Shown: one piece after another, positions 36,801-46,376 of the stretch
How positions within the stretch are numbered: the stretch's first letter is position 1
Layout of the letters: every line of letters begins with the position of its first letter
Assembly: GCA_036873755.1 (NCBI GenBank)
Contig: JAVTVY010057091.1
Coordinates: 124,001-188,000, forward strand
Length of the DNA stretch: 64,000 nt
Source: Hanleya hanleyi
Taxonomy: Eukaryota > Mollusca > Polyplacophora > Lepidopleurida > Hanleyidae
Direction of reading: 5' to 3'
The notes under the pieces: model-generated
The model's input: the letters and a program-made list of their open reading frames with translations, nothing else
The model's database searches: none
Told to the model about the DNA's origin: nothing
Translations under genes and position numbers: made by a program

Positions 36801-39800
36801 TGGACTCACTGCGGTCCTCAGACGTCTCTACAGTATGCATTGGTTGGTGATCCTTACATGGAGAAGGAATCACATGGTGTCTTTCCGAGTCTTATTGATA
36901 AAGTGCTACTGAATATGCGCCTCCCATCACTATTTTGTCAAGATAGAAAAACGGCGATTTGGAACGCGACACTTCTTGGAGTATATGACATACAGAAAAC
37001 CGCTGACTCGCTAAATCTTACACTCTCAAAACGCAAATGTTAGATTTAACATCTAGAGGGTTGGAGGAGGGAAAACATTTAGAAAATGTTGTATTCACCA
37101 CTTTTAAGTGTTACATGCAACATTTCAAGCTGTTGCATCCAACACTTTAAAGTGGTGAAATAACACTTTCTAAATGTTTTCCCTCCTCCAACCCTCTAGA
37201 TGTTAAATATAACATTTGCGTTTTAAGAGTGTACTGTTGTCGGCAAGGTCGCATCTTCTGCATTTAGTTTGTAATTATAATGCCAGAAATTTGATCGATC
37301 GAAATAATTCTATACGATTCTCAATCAAACGAATGTTATTGTCTGTTTGTAGAAAATGCATTGTTCGGGAAGAATGCAGATACTGACAGATGTATCAAAA
37401 ACCAGCAAAGGTTCCAATACGATATTATTCGCCTTCTGTCGACCTTTCATGATGACCGGTCAAGATCTCGACTATGACGTCAAACAGAATGTCTTCTGGA
37501 CAAAACACGATATGGATCTCAGCTTCAAACAACTGGATAAAAAGTAAGTTTCGTTGACAGAAACAACTTTGTGTTTATCTACGTGTATTTATTCCATGCC
37601 TGTTTGTTCTTTCGATTATTGAGGCAGAACGAACGTCATGGGCGATGGTTGCATAACGTGTGTCGGATGAATTGATTGACCGAAACGCTCTTCTTTCTAG
37701 GCTGTCACCACTTTCTTACACTCTCTACAGTATAATTCATGGTCTACAGTTTTACACGAGAAAGACTTTGAAGACGTAATCGTTAATCGAGATCATAAGA
37801 AGAGGATTGTTATCTTTGCAGTCCAAGTACGGCGTATCACGTTGGATACACCGGTTCTCGCCCGATCACTGAAGTTAAGCAACGTTGAGCCCGGTCAATA
37901 CTTGGATGGGTGACCGGGTGCTGTACTGGCTGGGCTGATCTGTGTCCAGAATAATAGGAACTGTGAGCACTCTCGTGTTCTGGCTCATGTAGGCACGGTC
38001 GTGATATGACTGAAACAATGTTGAAAACGACGTTAAATCCTACTCACTCACTCACTCACTCACATTGCAGTCCAAAGATTATGAGTTTCAGAGTCAATGA
38101 GCACAACCTGACGTGCCAGAAATAACCTTTTTACTTACCTTATACCATGTTGTTAATTCAGTCCATCTCTATATGTTTTGTTAGAATTTCATGTAATACG
38201 GCATTGTTTAGTTTTCCATTATCCCCTTTTCCATCCAACTGTAGTCATTGTACATTACAATATTAAATGAGTGTTTATATTGCAGGGCTGTTGATGTGAT
38301 TGGATACAACACGGAAGATCTCGAGGACCAATCGTTTTACAGTATTGTCCACCCGGAAGATATAACGACATGCTGTGTATGTCATAAAGCGTGTAAGCAA
38401 GCTCTTATAAAAAAATATATTTTTATACAAGTATTTAGGCAACATCGGGGGTCATGGCCGTTGACTTCCTTCGAATAACATTGCAAAATATTCTTCTGGG
38501 GTTCTGTGTCTCTATGGCGTAAGACATAGTTAGTACGTTATGCCTGGACAAATCACTGACTGGCCAGAGAAGATGGTCTTCTCGGTCTCTCTCTACATTT
38601 TGTTCTCCTCAGATAATCAATGAGGATATTTTTCTTGTAAATCATCGTTCTATAATTTTGACGAAATATCTATTTATTTTTTATACGGCATTGTATTGCC
38701 ATCATCATTTTTATATCTACAGTGACAGAGTCCAACGAGATACAGACAATGTACTTCCGACTACAGTCCAAAGACGGTCCATGGGTATGGCTGCACAGTC
38801 GGGGAAAAGTTGTCACCAAAAACTCGAAAAAGTTCTCCATCGTGTTCTCCCACTATCCCGTCAGGTTGGTATTACGTTCTCCCATGTTGCCAATATATAT
38901 TTGTTCGCATTCAAATGAAGCATTAACATTTCATACTGATCGACTTAAAAATATTATACAAGCTAGTGTCGATAAAACAAGGATCATCATCAAAGCCAAA
39001 GTAATGTCCATGAAACTGGTCATCATATAAGTACATGTACGTATGAAAAGCCTCGGTTTAGCCCTAAAGCACAGCTACAATAACAGTTTGGTATACTAGG
39101 TAGAAATGGCCTTACTACATTTGACGACGACTTACGGCCTTACTACATTTGACGAAGAATTAAATTAGAGTTTATCTTTTATGTTGCAGAGTAGAAGACA
39201 GCAGTTACATTCAACAAGAAATAGTTCTGAGGCAGAGATACGGCGTTAACGAACTCTTCTGTCTACGTCAGAACAACTACCATTTGGACAGTCGCACAAA
39301 CTCGGACTCTTTGTTTCCAGTGTTGAATCAAGAGAATTCCTCCAAGAAAGATAACAGTCGATATAATCCAGAGGGAGGATTTCACGAAGATTTGACCACA
39401 TCTATACAAAGTCCCCTCAGCGCATGCCCGTCCAGTTGGCACGCGATGTCGGACAGACATTCGCCAGTGCTACCATCTACCCACGTGGCTCACAAAATCA
39501 CACAACGCGAGAAGCAAATACAGTTCCAAGAATTCAAGAGGAGACAAATGGAAGAGAATTCTCGACAGAGAAAAAATTATCAGACAAATGGATGTGTGTA
39601 TTCATCATCTCCTCAATGCCTAGACTATTCTTTTGCGCCCCGAGATTCGTATAGTTATAACAACAACGGTATACCCTATCTTGGCTTCCAGCCACCGTAT
39701 GATGATTTTACTTCCCAAATTGGCAACAACATGCCTATGAATCCGTTGTACAACAGCTGCATCTCAGACGTCAGTGGTCAGTTTAGAGCCAATTCTCTAG

Positions 39801-40600
39801 AGGTCTGTCTGACACCTCAGTTGTCACCCGAAACGTTTGACGACCGATCTCGCGAACTCCGACCACCATGTCAGCCAGTCTACCAACCCGAAGTTGTTCA
39901 CCAAGGCCCGGTGATGCATTCAATTTCTACGTTCGGGATGCCGCCGTCTCCGCCTCCATCCCCTCTACAGGTCCCTCCTCCCGCTAATCCGTGCACAGTC
40001 CTCCAGGACCAAACTGTCCACGTGAGACATGTGTTCACCAAACACCCGTCCGGCGGCTACACCTGGGTTCAAGATAAAACCTTCCGCCTAAGAAACGTAG
40101 GGCAGCAAAACGAGAGAGCCACACGTGGACAGACTTGTTCCCCACCACGGTCTGATGTCCATCATTCTGTGAATGCTAAAGAACTGGATCAGTTTAATCC
40201 CTGTGCAACATTACCGAGGAAACGTTCGAAACCTGCTACGAGATCATTCCACCACTTGCGCGATGACCCCAAAACAAACAGACAGACACATGTGCATAAA
40301 AGTTTGGAAGGCGTAATTCTACAAACAGGACGCGACGCAAAACCTTTAGTTACAGAACACAGGATATCTTCAGAGGTGCAAACTCATCAAGCACCACAAC
40401 CACTGGTCACTTGGGAGAGACCCAATAGTCTGTCGTGCGCAGTTGCAAGCGGTTGTTGTGAACCAGGTGACAAAACTCCACTCTGCTTTGATCCCGCTTT
40501 TCACATGAAAATCGTTGATGATCCAACCGGAAACCAATCAAAAGTAGACGTGGATTTGCCTTCTATTGGGAGTTTTCTTGAATATCTTAATGACATCTAA
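27675..40600 (+). CDS. AHR-like: AHR-like bHLH-PAS transcription factor (9 exons, 5' end missing)
   Basis: Spliced gene with nine exons: 27675-27844, 31836-32029, 35170-35259, 35601-35717, 36599-36706, 37353-37543, 38286-38392, 38723-38864 and 39190-40600. All junctions are GT-AG with matching phases, giving about 842 residues. The order is bHLH (SKRYRDKLRAE..., KLDSQTVFRLVISFFRTK), an acidic Ser/Gly linker, PAS-A (exons 3-6), PAS-B (exons 6-9, with FWTKHDMDL matching the FRTKH-type entry to AHR PAS-B) and a long C-terminal region. Family knowledge: AHR proteins pair with ARNT, move to the nucleus and bind xenobiotic-response elements; invertebrate members (spineless) act in development and may not bind dioxins. 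The upstream exon with the start codon and first basic residues was not found. It is divergent from classical AHR, so a lineage-specific paralogue is possible. Confidence 0.85.
28123..28680. mobile_element. Foldback element C (family 2)
   Basis: Lies in the first visible AHR-like intron. Inverted arms: GGAAAAACTCCCTTAGAAATTA, AAGTACCCAAGTTTTATAT, CGAAATTGGGCTTTCACCCG on the left; CAGATGGAAGCCCAATTTCA, ATACAACTTGGGTATTTT, CTAAGGGAGTTTTTCTTATG on the right. The terminal motif (GAAAAACTCC) is shared with family 1. Confidence 0.75.
29409..30225. repeat. Inverted PLE-like terminal sequences inside the Kolobok element
   Basis: AACAACTTCTAGTTTATTCG-GGACGACGTTTTGATAC at 29487-29524 is inverted at 30115-30175 (TATCGAAACGTCGTCCTGAA-TAAACTAGAAGTTGTT). 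A third inverted piece (AGCAGTATATAT...TGACATCAATAA) pairs 29545-29580 with 29735-29775. Such ACGTTTCGATAC-type sequences recur at the ends of Penelope-like elements; the assignment is tentative. Confidence 0.5.
30319..30411 (+). pseudogene. THAP-domain N-terminal fragment
   Basis: ATG at 30319 opens MPYCAAYGCINEQKKCCGVN, the usual start of a THAP zinc finger (C-x2-4-C with an Ala/Tyr-Gly between the cysteines, followed by Asn). The frame stops at 30411 before the second Cys and His of the C2CH finger, so only the first part survives, or a first exon whose continuation has been lost; GTGAAC after KCCG could be a donor. THAP fingers bind DNA at transposon ends. Confidence 0.6.
30439..30602. 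repeat. 90-bp tandem duplication
   Basis: Two copies with a 90-bp period, each containing TATACGCGATGGAGTAATCG, CAAATCCACAGCTTAATATA and a (ACTGAT)n end. Extra GATATACGC hexamer-like units sit between them. Confidence 0.9.
30600..30716 (+). mobile_element. Retroposon 3' tail with (TTGAAC)n
   Basis: The sequence ends GTGCAATAAATACTTGAACTTGAACTTGAAC, an AATAAA-like end followed by a hexanucleotide tail in the style of the LINE tail at 6700-6735. The 5' limit is unclear. Confidence 0.55.
31836..32029 (+). CDS. AHR-like exon: acidic Ser/Gly linker
   Basis: Acceptor ATTCTTGTCTAG, donor TTCCAG|GTGGGT. Its first two bases complete the phase-1 codon left by the bHLH exon. Encodes a low-complexity linker (SSNESGSGSGPVNG, STEDDEDQR) ending GGENLFQ, which aligns with the segment just before PAS-A in AHR. 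Less conserved than the other exons; support comes from phase and position. Confidence 0.7.
32649..33241. mobile_element. DNA element with 40-bp inverted termini
   Basis: Left TATCTCTTAACATGGG-TTGCTGAAAAGTCCCACCA and right TGGTGGGACTTTTCAGAG-CCCATGTTAAGAGATA are inverted copies about 590 bp apart, in an AHR-like intron. The interior frame at 32927-33178 (83 residues) is basic (GYIHGQPHPDLRRMRYYRAR) and matches nothing I recognise. Confidence 0.7.
33400..33865. repeat. Tandem and inverted GTGCGGCACCAATC repeat
   Basis: GATTGGTGCCGCAC with its flanks occurs twice in tandem (33786 and 33833, with TTGGTTTAC before each) and once inverted at 33407 (GTGCGGCACCAATCCCAGTAAAC). Possibly a MITE with a duplicated right end. 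Confidence 0.5.
33866..35169. other. AHR-like intron, no recognised feature
   Basis: Intronic sequence; the small frames at 34217-34712 have no domain signal. Confidence 0.5.
35170..35259 (+). CDS. AHR-like exon: start of PAS-A
   Basis: Acceptor ATATTTGAG, donor AACCAG|GTAAGT; 90 bp in phase 0. Encodes VLDGFLLAATADGTILYVSD then NVLQYLGFNQ, the classic PAS opening (LNGF-xVVT-DG-I-Y-S--I-DYLGF-Q). Confidence 0.9.
35601..35717 (+). CDS. AHR-like exon: PAS-A core
   Basis: Acceptor GGTTGTAG, donor GCGCAG|GTATGC; 117 bp in phase 0. Encodes VDLMHRCVYGIVHPEDQYDV..., the -YE-IHPED- part of PAS-A. Confidence 0.9.
35790..36085. repeat. 32-bp intronic minisatellite
   Basis: About nine units of 32 bp, consensus GCTTGTTATCCTATACTTTA-TCTACCCTCTGC, pyrimidine-rich on the sense strand. 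It lies in the intron between the two PAS-A exons. A (TTTG)n run follows at 36133-36157. Confidence 0.92.
36599..36706 (+). CDS. AHR-like exon: PAS-A, CRMKC segment
   Basis: Acceptor TTTATGCAG, donor TATCTG|GTAAGA; 108 bp in phase 0. Encodes ...FLCRMKCFNGTTAGYL, matching the CR-RCLLDN-SGFL stretch of AHR. Confidence 0.9.
37021..37231. mobile_element. TA-flanked palindromic MITE, CACTCT termini (copy 2)
   Basis: 211-bp near-perfect palindrome: CACTCTCAAAACGCAAATGT...GGAGGAGGGAAAACATTTAG and its complement ending ACATTTGCGTTTTAAGAGTG, flanked by TA at 37019-37020 and 37232-37233. Located in the AHR-like intron before the exon at 37353. It shares its terminus and target with the MITE at 24377. 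Transcribed, it would form a very long hairpin. Confidence 0.88.
37353..37543 (+). CDS. AHR-like exon: PAS-A end and PAS-B entry
   Basis: Acceptor GTCTGTTTGTAG, donor AAAAA|GTAAGT, leaving two bases of a codon. Encodes KMHCSGRMQIL, FAFCRPFM and VFWTKHDMDLSFK, the last corresponding to the F-RTKH-LDF signature at the start of AHR PAS-B. The exon before it is separated by an intron carrying a TA-flanked palindromic MITE. Confidence 0.9.
37827..38064 (+). mobile_element. 5S-rRNA-derived SINE
   Basis: 238-bp insertion bounded by TTGCAGTCCAA at 37816-37826 and 38065-38075. The first ~100 bp are clearly derived from 5S rRNA (TACACCGGTTCTCGCCCGAT, GAAGTTAAGCAACG, TACTTGGATGGGTGACC), keeping the internal promoter region but lacking the stretch between GGGTGACC and GGGTGCTGTA. 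A body follows (GTGAGCACTCTCGTGTTCTGG) and then AACGACGTTAAATCCTACTC leads into an (ACTC)n tail. This is a SINE3-class element copied by a partner LINE, not a 5S gene. Confidence 0.92.
38286..38392 (+). CDS. AHR-like exon: PAS-B core
   Basis: Acceptor TTATATTGCAG. Of two overlapping GT sites, GCGT|GTAAGC (end 38392) is chosen because it matches the donor consensus and keeps the frame with the next exon. Encodes AVDVIGYNTEDLEDQSFYSI and VHPEDITTCCVCHKA. The intron before it holds the 5S-derived SINE. Confidence 0.88.
38723..38864 (+). CDS. AHR-like exon: PAS-B end
   Basis: Acceptor TTATATCTACAG, donor GTCAG|GTTGGT. Encodes TESNEIQTMYFRLQSKDGPW then VWLHSRGKVVTKNSKKFSIV, the beta-strand end of PAS-B (FRL--KD--W-WV-S--R--YKN). 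Confidence 0.88.
39190..40600 (+). CDS. AHR-like last exon: C-terminal region
   Basis: Acceptor TTTATGTTGCAG; stop TAA at 40598-40600. About 469 residues of low complexity: a polar Arg/Glu-rich stretch (EKQIQFQEFKRRQMEENSRQ), Tyr/Asn-rich and Pro-rich parts (PPSPPPSPLQVPPP near residue 250 of the exon) and an acidic/hydrophobic end (DLPSIGSFLEYLNDI) that may act in transactivation. There is no glutamine-rich block like that of vertebrate AHR. Base composition is noticeably more GC-rich than the surroundings, as expected for coding DNA. Confidence 0.85.
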
Positions 40601-42085
40601 ATCATTGTGCAATAAGTGAGCCTAGTCTAGCGTCTATCGCCGTAATGATAGGTTGGTTGCCACGTGACTGATTTGCATTTAGCTAGTACTAATATTGTAA
40701 ATAATCTGGCAGACATGGCACTATAGTGAGTCTACTTTAAATTGTCCCTGTGTGACGGATACGTTGGATCCCCCATGCAGAATGAGTGTCCGGTTTGTGT
40801 GTTCTTGAACGGGTCGGACGATTATAAGTGCTTTCAAATTCCAACGTCCGGTGTAGCGGATCAGATTGTCAAGTGAGACAGTAACGTCTACAGGACAACA
40901 ACCTCCTGCCTTCCCCGGTAAAAGTTCCTGTCTCTGTATCTTAAGATAGGGGTACGTTGCCTTGTACTGTCTTACCGGGCGAAAATTGCCTCCCAAGATT
41001 TACTGGGACAATTCAGCAGTCTCACTTCCGCATACGTTATAAAATAGCGAATGGCCACTGCCTAAACAACCAACAATTCTCTTATCTCAGCCAAAGCTAA
41101 AGCCAGTCAAACGGGCACAAGGGCATTTCACATTTTAACAGGGACCTACAATAAGCACATTCCACCAACCAATCGGCCTACTGACAGGTTGAACATAACA
41201 GCGCTGTCAGTGAGCTGAATATATAGATCACTAGACAAGACCGAATGGTTGATTACGAAACTGGTAATTCGCTCCTTTCAAACTCGACGATGGCCTTTGA
41301 CTTTGAGGCTGAACCCCCCCCTCCCGCACCCCTCCTCCCCTTCCCACACCGCCATCCCTGTAGACTAGGATAGCCAATTCGGAAATATAAGTTCACCGTC
41401 CAAATTAAAAACATGGCTAACATTGTGTATAGTACATGTACTTATAGACAATTTGGTAAATGTTTGACTTTGTTTTTGTTTTTGTTTTAGTAGTAAACTT
41501 TCACAAACACTATGAGAACAGATCTCGTCTGGGTTTATTTGTCCTATGGATATAATGAGTTCACTATACATTAAACCCTATGCAGCAATTGCAAAGAATG
41601 ACACATACAAGTATGTGATCATGTCAGCGCAAAACTGTTTCTTTTGGATGACTCGATGGTACTTCATACAAAGTTACACTTATTTGTGAATGTATAAATT
41701 CACCGAAAGTAGCTAATAATCCTGTTATATAAAACACGATTATGTTCAAACCCGGCTTTGTGAGGAACACGCACTTAAGACATATGTGGTATGGATTTGA
41801 CACCAGTCCTCATCACATGTGCTGTGGATGTGCTTTACGGACTTGTTTACGTACAAGAACCTCGAATTATGAAATAGGTGAGAGGGTCAGTGCAGCTCGC
41901 TTAAATGCATTGACATCCCAAATCTATATGATAAATTGCTGGCTTGGGGTTTGTTAAAATAAGGTTTAGGGAGTTTACATGTTCTCTTTTAACCAATCAA
42001 ATATCCCTGCCATTTGACACCTGGGGATGTTGATTTTAGACCATTTATTTCGTTGATAAAAGGAAATCTGGAAATGCGAAAGATT
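40601..42085. other. AHR-like 3' side and intergenic sequence
   Basis: No further coding exon seen. A pyrimidine/C-rich tract (CCCCCCCCTCCCGCACCCCT) sits at about 41311-41345, giving a G-rich lower strand. I could not place a polyadenylation site with confidence. Confidence 0.5.
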
Positions 42086-42089
42086 GGGC

Positions 42090-42300
42090 CCAAACTGAAT
42101 GGTCGCACTGTTACCCGTTACAAAAGAATCACAGCAAATGCATTTGAGACCTTTTCAACAATTACAAAACTTATAAAACAGGGCTATTCCACCAAGCGCC
42201 TCCACTCAAAGTTTCTCAAATTTGGCGATACATATCGCATGCTGATAGCAAAATACGAACGTAGCGTGCAAGATCTATGGCGCTACGTTTCGTAACTTGT
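42090..42300 (+). pseudogene. PLE protein C-terminus, partial upstream copy
   Basis: Encodes RYKRITANAFETFSTITKLI then KQGYSTKRLHSKFLKFGDTY, RMLIAKYERSVQDLWRYVS and a stop at 42293-42295. This is the tail of the same PLE protein seen at 15.7, 46.0 and 54.1 kb. The RT motifs are missing, so it is a truncated head-to-tail partner of the copy that follows. Confidence 0.65.
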
Positions 42301-43457
42301 GTCTAATTCCGCTTAACCCGGGGCTGGGGCCGTATGAACCCATGTACTTCAAGATCCTCATGGTACTCATATGAACAGTCACAATCAAAGCGTGACTGAG
42401 ATACATCATTTTTTAGATGACGACTCTATAACGAATATTATGGATTAAGAATACTGATCAGCGATACGGATTTGATATTTTGGAACATCATGATGTCTTG
42501 CCGGCATCATTGAAAATTGTTGACCGCTTCTCTCTTGCAGGAAACAAGCCTATGTTTATGTATACTTTTGTCTTTTTGAATTTGGTGCTAATACTGTTAT
42601 ATGGAAATGGAATAGGTCTTTGGATTATGGACGCGGATATTCTCTAATGGACGACGGCTGGATTATGAATGACGGACTAGACGCTTGTAATTGCAAGGAA
42701 CGGGTTATTTTTCTTCCTTTTTCACTGATAAAGAGCTACCGAAAGAGTACTGGACCCCAAAGATGCATAAATCACCATACAAAGCTAGATTCACAGCTGG
42801 TTCTAGAAGCTGCACCACCAAGCTTCTTTCAACCCTATTAACGGGGCCCCTTCAGGAGGTAAAAGCATTCTGGGAAAGGTATTGCGCCAATATTTCTAAG
42901 AACTCTGGCGTTGAATCTATGTGGATATTGAAAACCCCAAAATGTCTTACTGAAGAGGTTGATGCGAAAGGACACATACCGTACAGACATGTATCCACAC
43001 CCGATTTCTCGACTCTCTATACTACAATTCCTCATCAGAACCTTATTGGCCGTCTTAGTTCATTAGTAGTATTGGTGTTCAAGAAAACTGATCGCCGATA
43101 TATTAATGTCAAAAGCCATAACGCATTCTTTAGTTCTACTACATACAAGAAATATCATTCAAGTTTCTTTGTTTATAGAGTTGATTGAATTTCTCATTAA
43201 TAACATTTATGTGAAATTTGGCAACACGATATATCAACAGGATAAAGGTATTCATATGGATACTAATTGTGCACCTCTTTTGACTGACCTATATCTGTTC
43301 TCTTATGAATACGACTATATGCAGACTCTTTCAAAAATAGATAATTTCAAAGTCCGTTCCTTCTCATTCACCAAACGCTATATAGACGATCGTCATCTCT
43401 ATATAAATGACGCAGTGAAGGATATATATCCACCTTCACTGGATTTGAAGGAAACTA

Positions 43458-45619
43458 CACTGTAATAATTGGTGACATGTTTAACGTCTCAAAATGAAAC
43501 ATGATTTTTTCCCAACTTTTGAGACATGTGAGTACGTATATGTTTCATATTAAAACGGCTTCATGTTTCAAATTGAAACACGTGTCTTTTTCACATGAGT
43601 TAATAATGTCTCAATATGACACATGTCTTCAATAAGCACGTGTTCGTTTGAAACATGTAACGTTCTACATTTTGAAACGTGTTGTGTATACATGTCTCAA
43701 GTTGAAACATGTTAGGGCCGACTACATGTTTCAAAATGAAACGTCTAAGCCCGAACATGACTTTGTCCCAACTTTTGAGACATGTCACAAGTGAAACGGA
43801 TCTGTACATGTCTCAAACTTGAAGGTGTTTCAAAACAGTCTACATCTCATTACGTGTTTCAGGAGACTGTCAGACTGGCATGTGCATGATACCGGTATTG
43901 AAATGAAAACATTCATCAAAAATCAACATACATCAAGTTTTATCCTCTTATATTCGTTTGAAGTCAAACTCAGGAGCATGTATAAACAAGCAATAACCAT
44001 ATATAGAAACACATAAAACAAACTGCTCCTCAGGTTAACCCAAACCTAATAATGATTTCAAACAGATGCATGATTGGTATCAGAATCCCTGATGTGAACC
44101 CCGTTACCATAGAGTGAAAATTGTTCATATAACAATAATGTGCTCAAGGCTTGATTCATTTATATCACTGATTGACACTTAAATTAAAGATAATTTACTC
44201 AACTTGCCATATTGGTCCGTTGACACGACGGTGTCTGATCTGTGATAAAGTATTATCTCATATTGTATCCCAGGTCTAATCCGGCACACTGGAAACATTT
44301 CTGAACATGGGCTCTATATTACTTAGGCCTACAAATATTGAATTGCTGAATGATACTGCCTTTGTTGTTTTTCCTGACATGCTACTCGCGATTAACTATT
44401 TCTGTTTCGGGGTGGCTGAAATTTCATTCCATTTTGGGGTACGGAATACGGATCGCAGATGGGTGATCACATTGTGGGATGAACTAGAAACATTGTTGAC
44501 ACTAAACACTAGTCAATATTCCCATACGTATGAAAAATAATGTCCATTCTGTCTCCTTCTGATTTATATATGCCACTAAGTCCGAATCCCGTCCAACGCT
44601 GTAATGACGTAAGCCATCGTATTGATCCCGCTACACATTCACAATTCAAAATACTGGATGTAGCTTTGATCACACGGAGAACACAGTTGTTGTTTCTCAG
44701 TGCTGCTCGCATTAGTGCCCCATAAGTGTCACTTTTATTCTGGCAACATTGCTATGTATTTTGTTGGCGTGTCGTAATATGATCATATGTTTTGAGCGAA
44801 TACTCTTAAATTCAAAATGTCGGCCATGTAGGGTTCTAGTGAAGAGTCAAAATTTGGGCTGGGAAAATCTGACAAAAAAATCGACCAAACATGCATATTT
44901 GAAATATGACGTAACTGTGAAATCTTCAAAGCGGTCATCTTGCAAATTTGTTTATTTTCGGTTTTTTTCGCACTGTGGGATGAAGTAGAAAACTTCTAGT
45001 TAGTTAAGCTTATGTTGTGAGAAGTTTCAGACCTCTATCTCAATGAGCAAAGACATATTTGGAAGGAGAGGGGTAGAGTGAAATGGCGCCTGAGCAAGAC
45101 TCAAATACCCTAGGCCTGGTTGAGTTAAATTGTTATGCAAATAATTAAATTAAAATGCTCAGTCGATTAATCCACAATACCGACATATATCTTCCGAGTC
45201 GCTAAAGACCAGAAAATAATATCTGGAAGACAGTGGTAATCATATATTTGTTTGCAAATTGCTAAAGCTCTCTGTCGTAATACATTTCGGAGCTACGGTT
45301 AGATCTGTGTGAAGACGACCTGGTATCTAATACCATGCATTAGACAGCACTATCCATTTTGTACTCCGCTTTTCTTGAATAATGTCGTCTTGCAACTCGG
45401 TTGCACGTGTTTCAGCGTTGATGTTTCAAACAGATTTTCGGACCGTTATAATGAGACGGCAACGCAAGTGAAACATGTCACAACCCTCAATTAGTTGCAT
45501 CGTAACGTCTATGAGACATGTTTTTGTGGAAAAATAGGGTGAAACATGCAGCATTATGAAGCATCTAACATGTTACCATCTCAAAATGAAACGTTAAACA
45601 TGTTTCCTCTTTTACAGTG
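43458..45619. mobile_element. TA-flanked DNA element, CACTGTAA termini
   Basis: 2162 bp between TA at 43456-43457 and 45620-45621. Ends are inverted: CACTGTAATAATTGGTGACA-TGTTTAACGT and ...ACGTTAAACATGTTTCCTCT-TTTACAGTG. Subterminal regions are crowded with ATGTTTCAAAATGAAAC-type palindromic words (43480-43830 and 45400-45600), a likely transposase-binding array. The middle (about 43860-45400) looks unrelated and includes copy 2 of a dispersed repeat, so this is a nested insertion. Removing the element rejoins the PLE frame exactly at a TA. No transposase gene seen. Confidence 0.8.
44790..45075. repeat. Dispersed repeat, copy 2
   Basis: Counterpart of 14340-14790, with the same order of motifs (AAATTCAAAATGTCGG, AAAATCTGACAAAAAAATCG, CAAAGCGGTCATCTTG, GAAGTTTCAGACCTC). 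Nested inside the TA-flanked element. Confidence 0.6.
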
Positions 45620-46376
45620 TACAGATGGTCATCTTATTCAGACCTATATCTCTATAAAAATGAAGCGGGCCTTCTCTCTTGTCGATTTTACGACAAAAGA
45701 GATGATTAAAATTTCGACATCGTCAACTATCCCTTACTGGACAGCAATATTCCAGTGAGACCTGCATATGGCGTATCGATATCTCTGGCGTATATAACTA
45801 TGTGTACCGGTAGTTGCCCTGGGTAAATACATTTTTTTACTTATTTAAAATAACGAATCAAAAGTTACAATAGCCCGATGATCTGCAATGAGATTATTTA
45901 CTGATATCCAAAAAGGGCACACGTGCAATTAGCACTCTGCAGCGTTTCTCGTTATAATTTTAGAATTTTTATTTTCAAGTTCATTATTTTTTTCATTGTT
46001 TTGGTCCATAAATACGCTGACAATAAAATACGATCGTAATGTGAAAGATCTCTGGTGCTAGGTTTCTTAACTTGTGCCTAACTGGAGACTGTTTGAGTAT
46101 CATGTGTTAACATCTTCATGGTGTTCAAATGAACAGTCACAATCAACGCGTGACTGAGATATTACTATGAAAAACAACTTGGAAATTCATTTGGATAAAG
46201 TATAAGGATTTTATATCAAGAACATCATCATGTCTTGCTGATACCATTGAGACTTGCTGATATCATTGAGAACTGTTGACCGCTTCTCTCTTGTAGGAAC
46301 CTGTCGTGTGTATTTAATTTTTTTTTCATACACATTTAGATTTTTTGCTATCTGTCATAAGAACTAGGTCTTTCGA

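Larger units (their letters stand above)
42730..46085 (+). pseudogene. PLE reverse transcriptase, interrupted
   Basis: Pieces in order: YWTPKMHKSPYKARFTAGSR and MWILKTPKCL (42750-42960), DFSTLYTTIPHQNLIGRL (43000-43055), VKFGNTIYQQDKGIHMDTNC-APLLTDLYL (43210-43290) and the catalytic box KRYIDDRHL (43370-43400), ending LDLKETT at 43456. After the inserted DNA element the frame resumes (SYSDLYLY, FYDKRDD, NIPVRPAYGV at 45630-45775), then the tail NVKDLW near 46040. Frameshifts and stops occur (43060-43200, 45700), so it is dead. The MGTNCAPLLADL-type motif with YIDD resembles invertebrate Penelope-like RTs (possibly the Naiad group); the assignment is from motif memory. Confidence 0.65.

Noticed and set aside
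37827..37940. A functional 5S rRNA gene
   Set aside because: An internal stretch is missing, and it is the head of a SINE with target duplications and an (ACTC)n tail.
39263..39654. Frames on the other strand and in another phase within the last AHR-like exon
   Set aside because: Shadows of the real coding frame, which is open for 469 residues.
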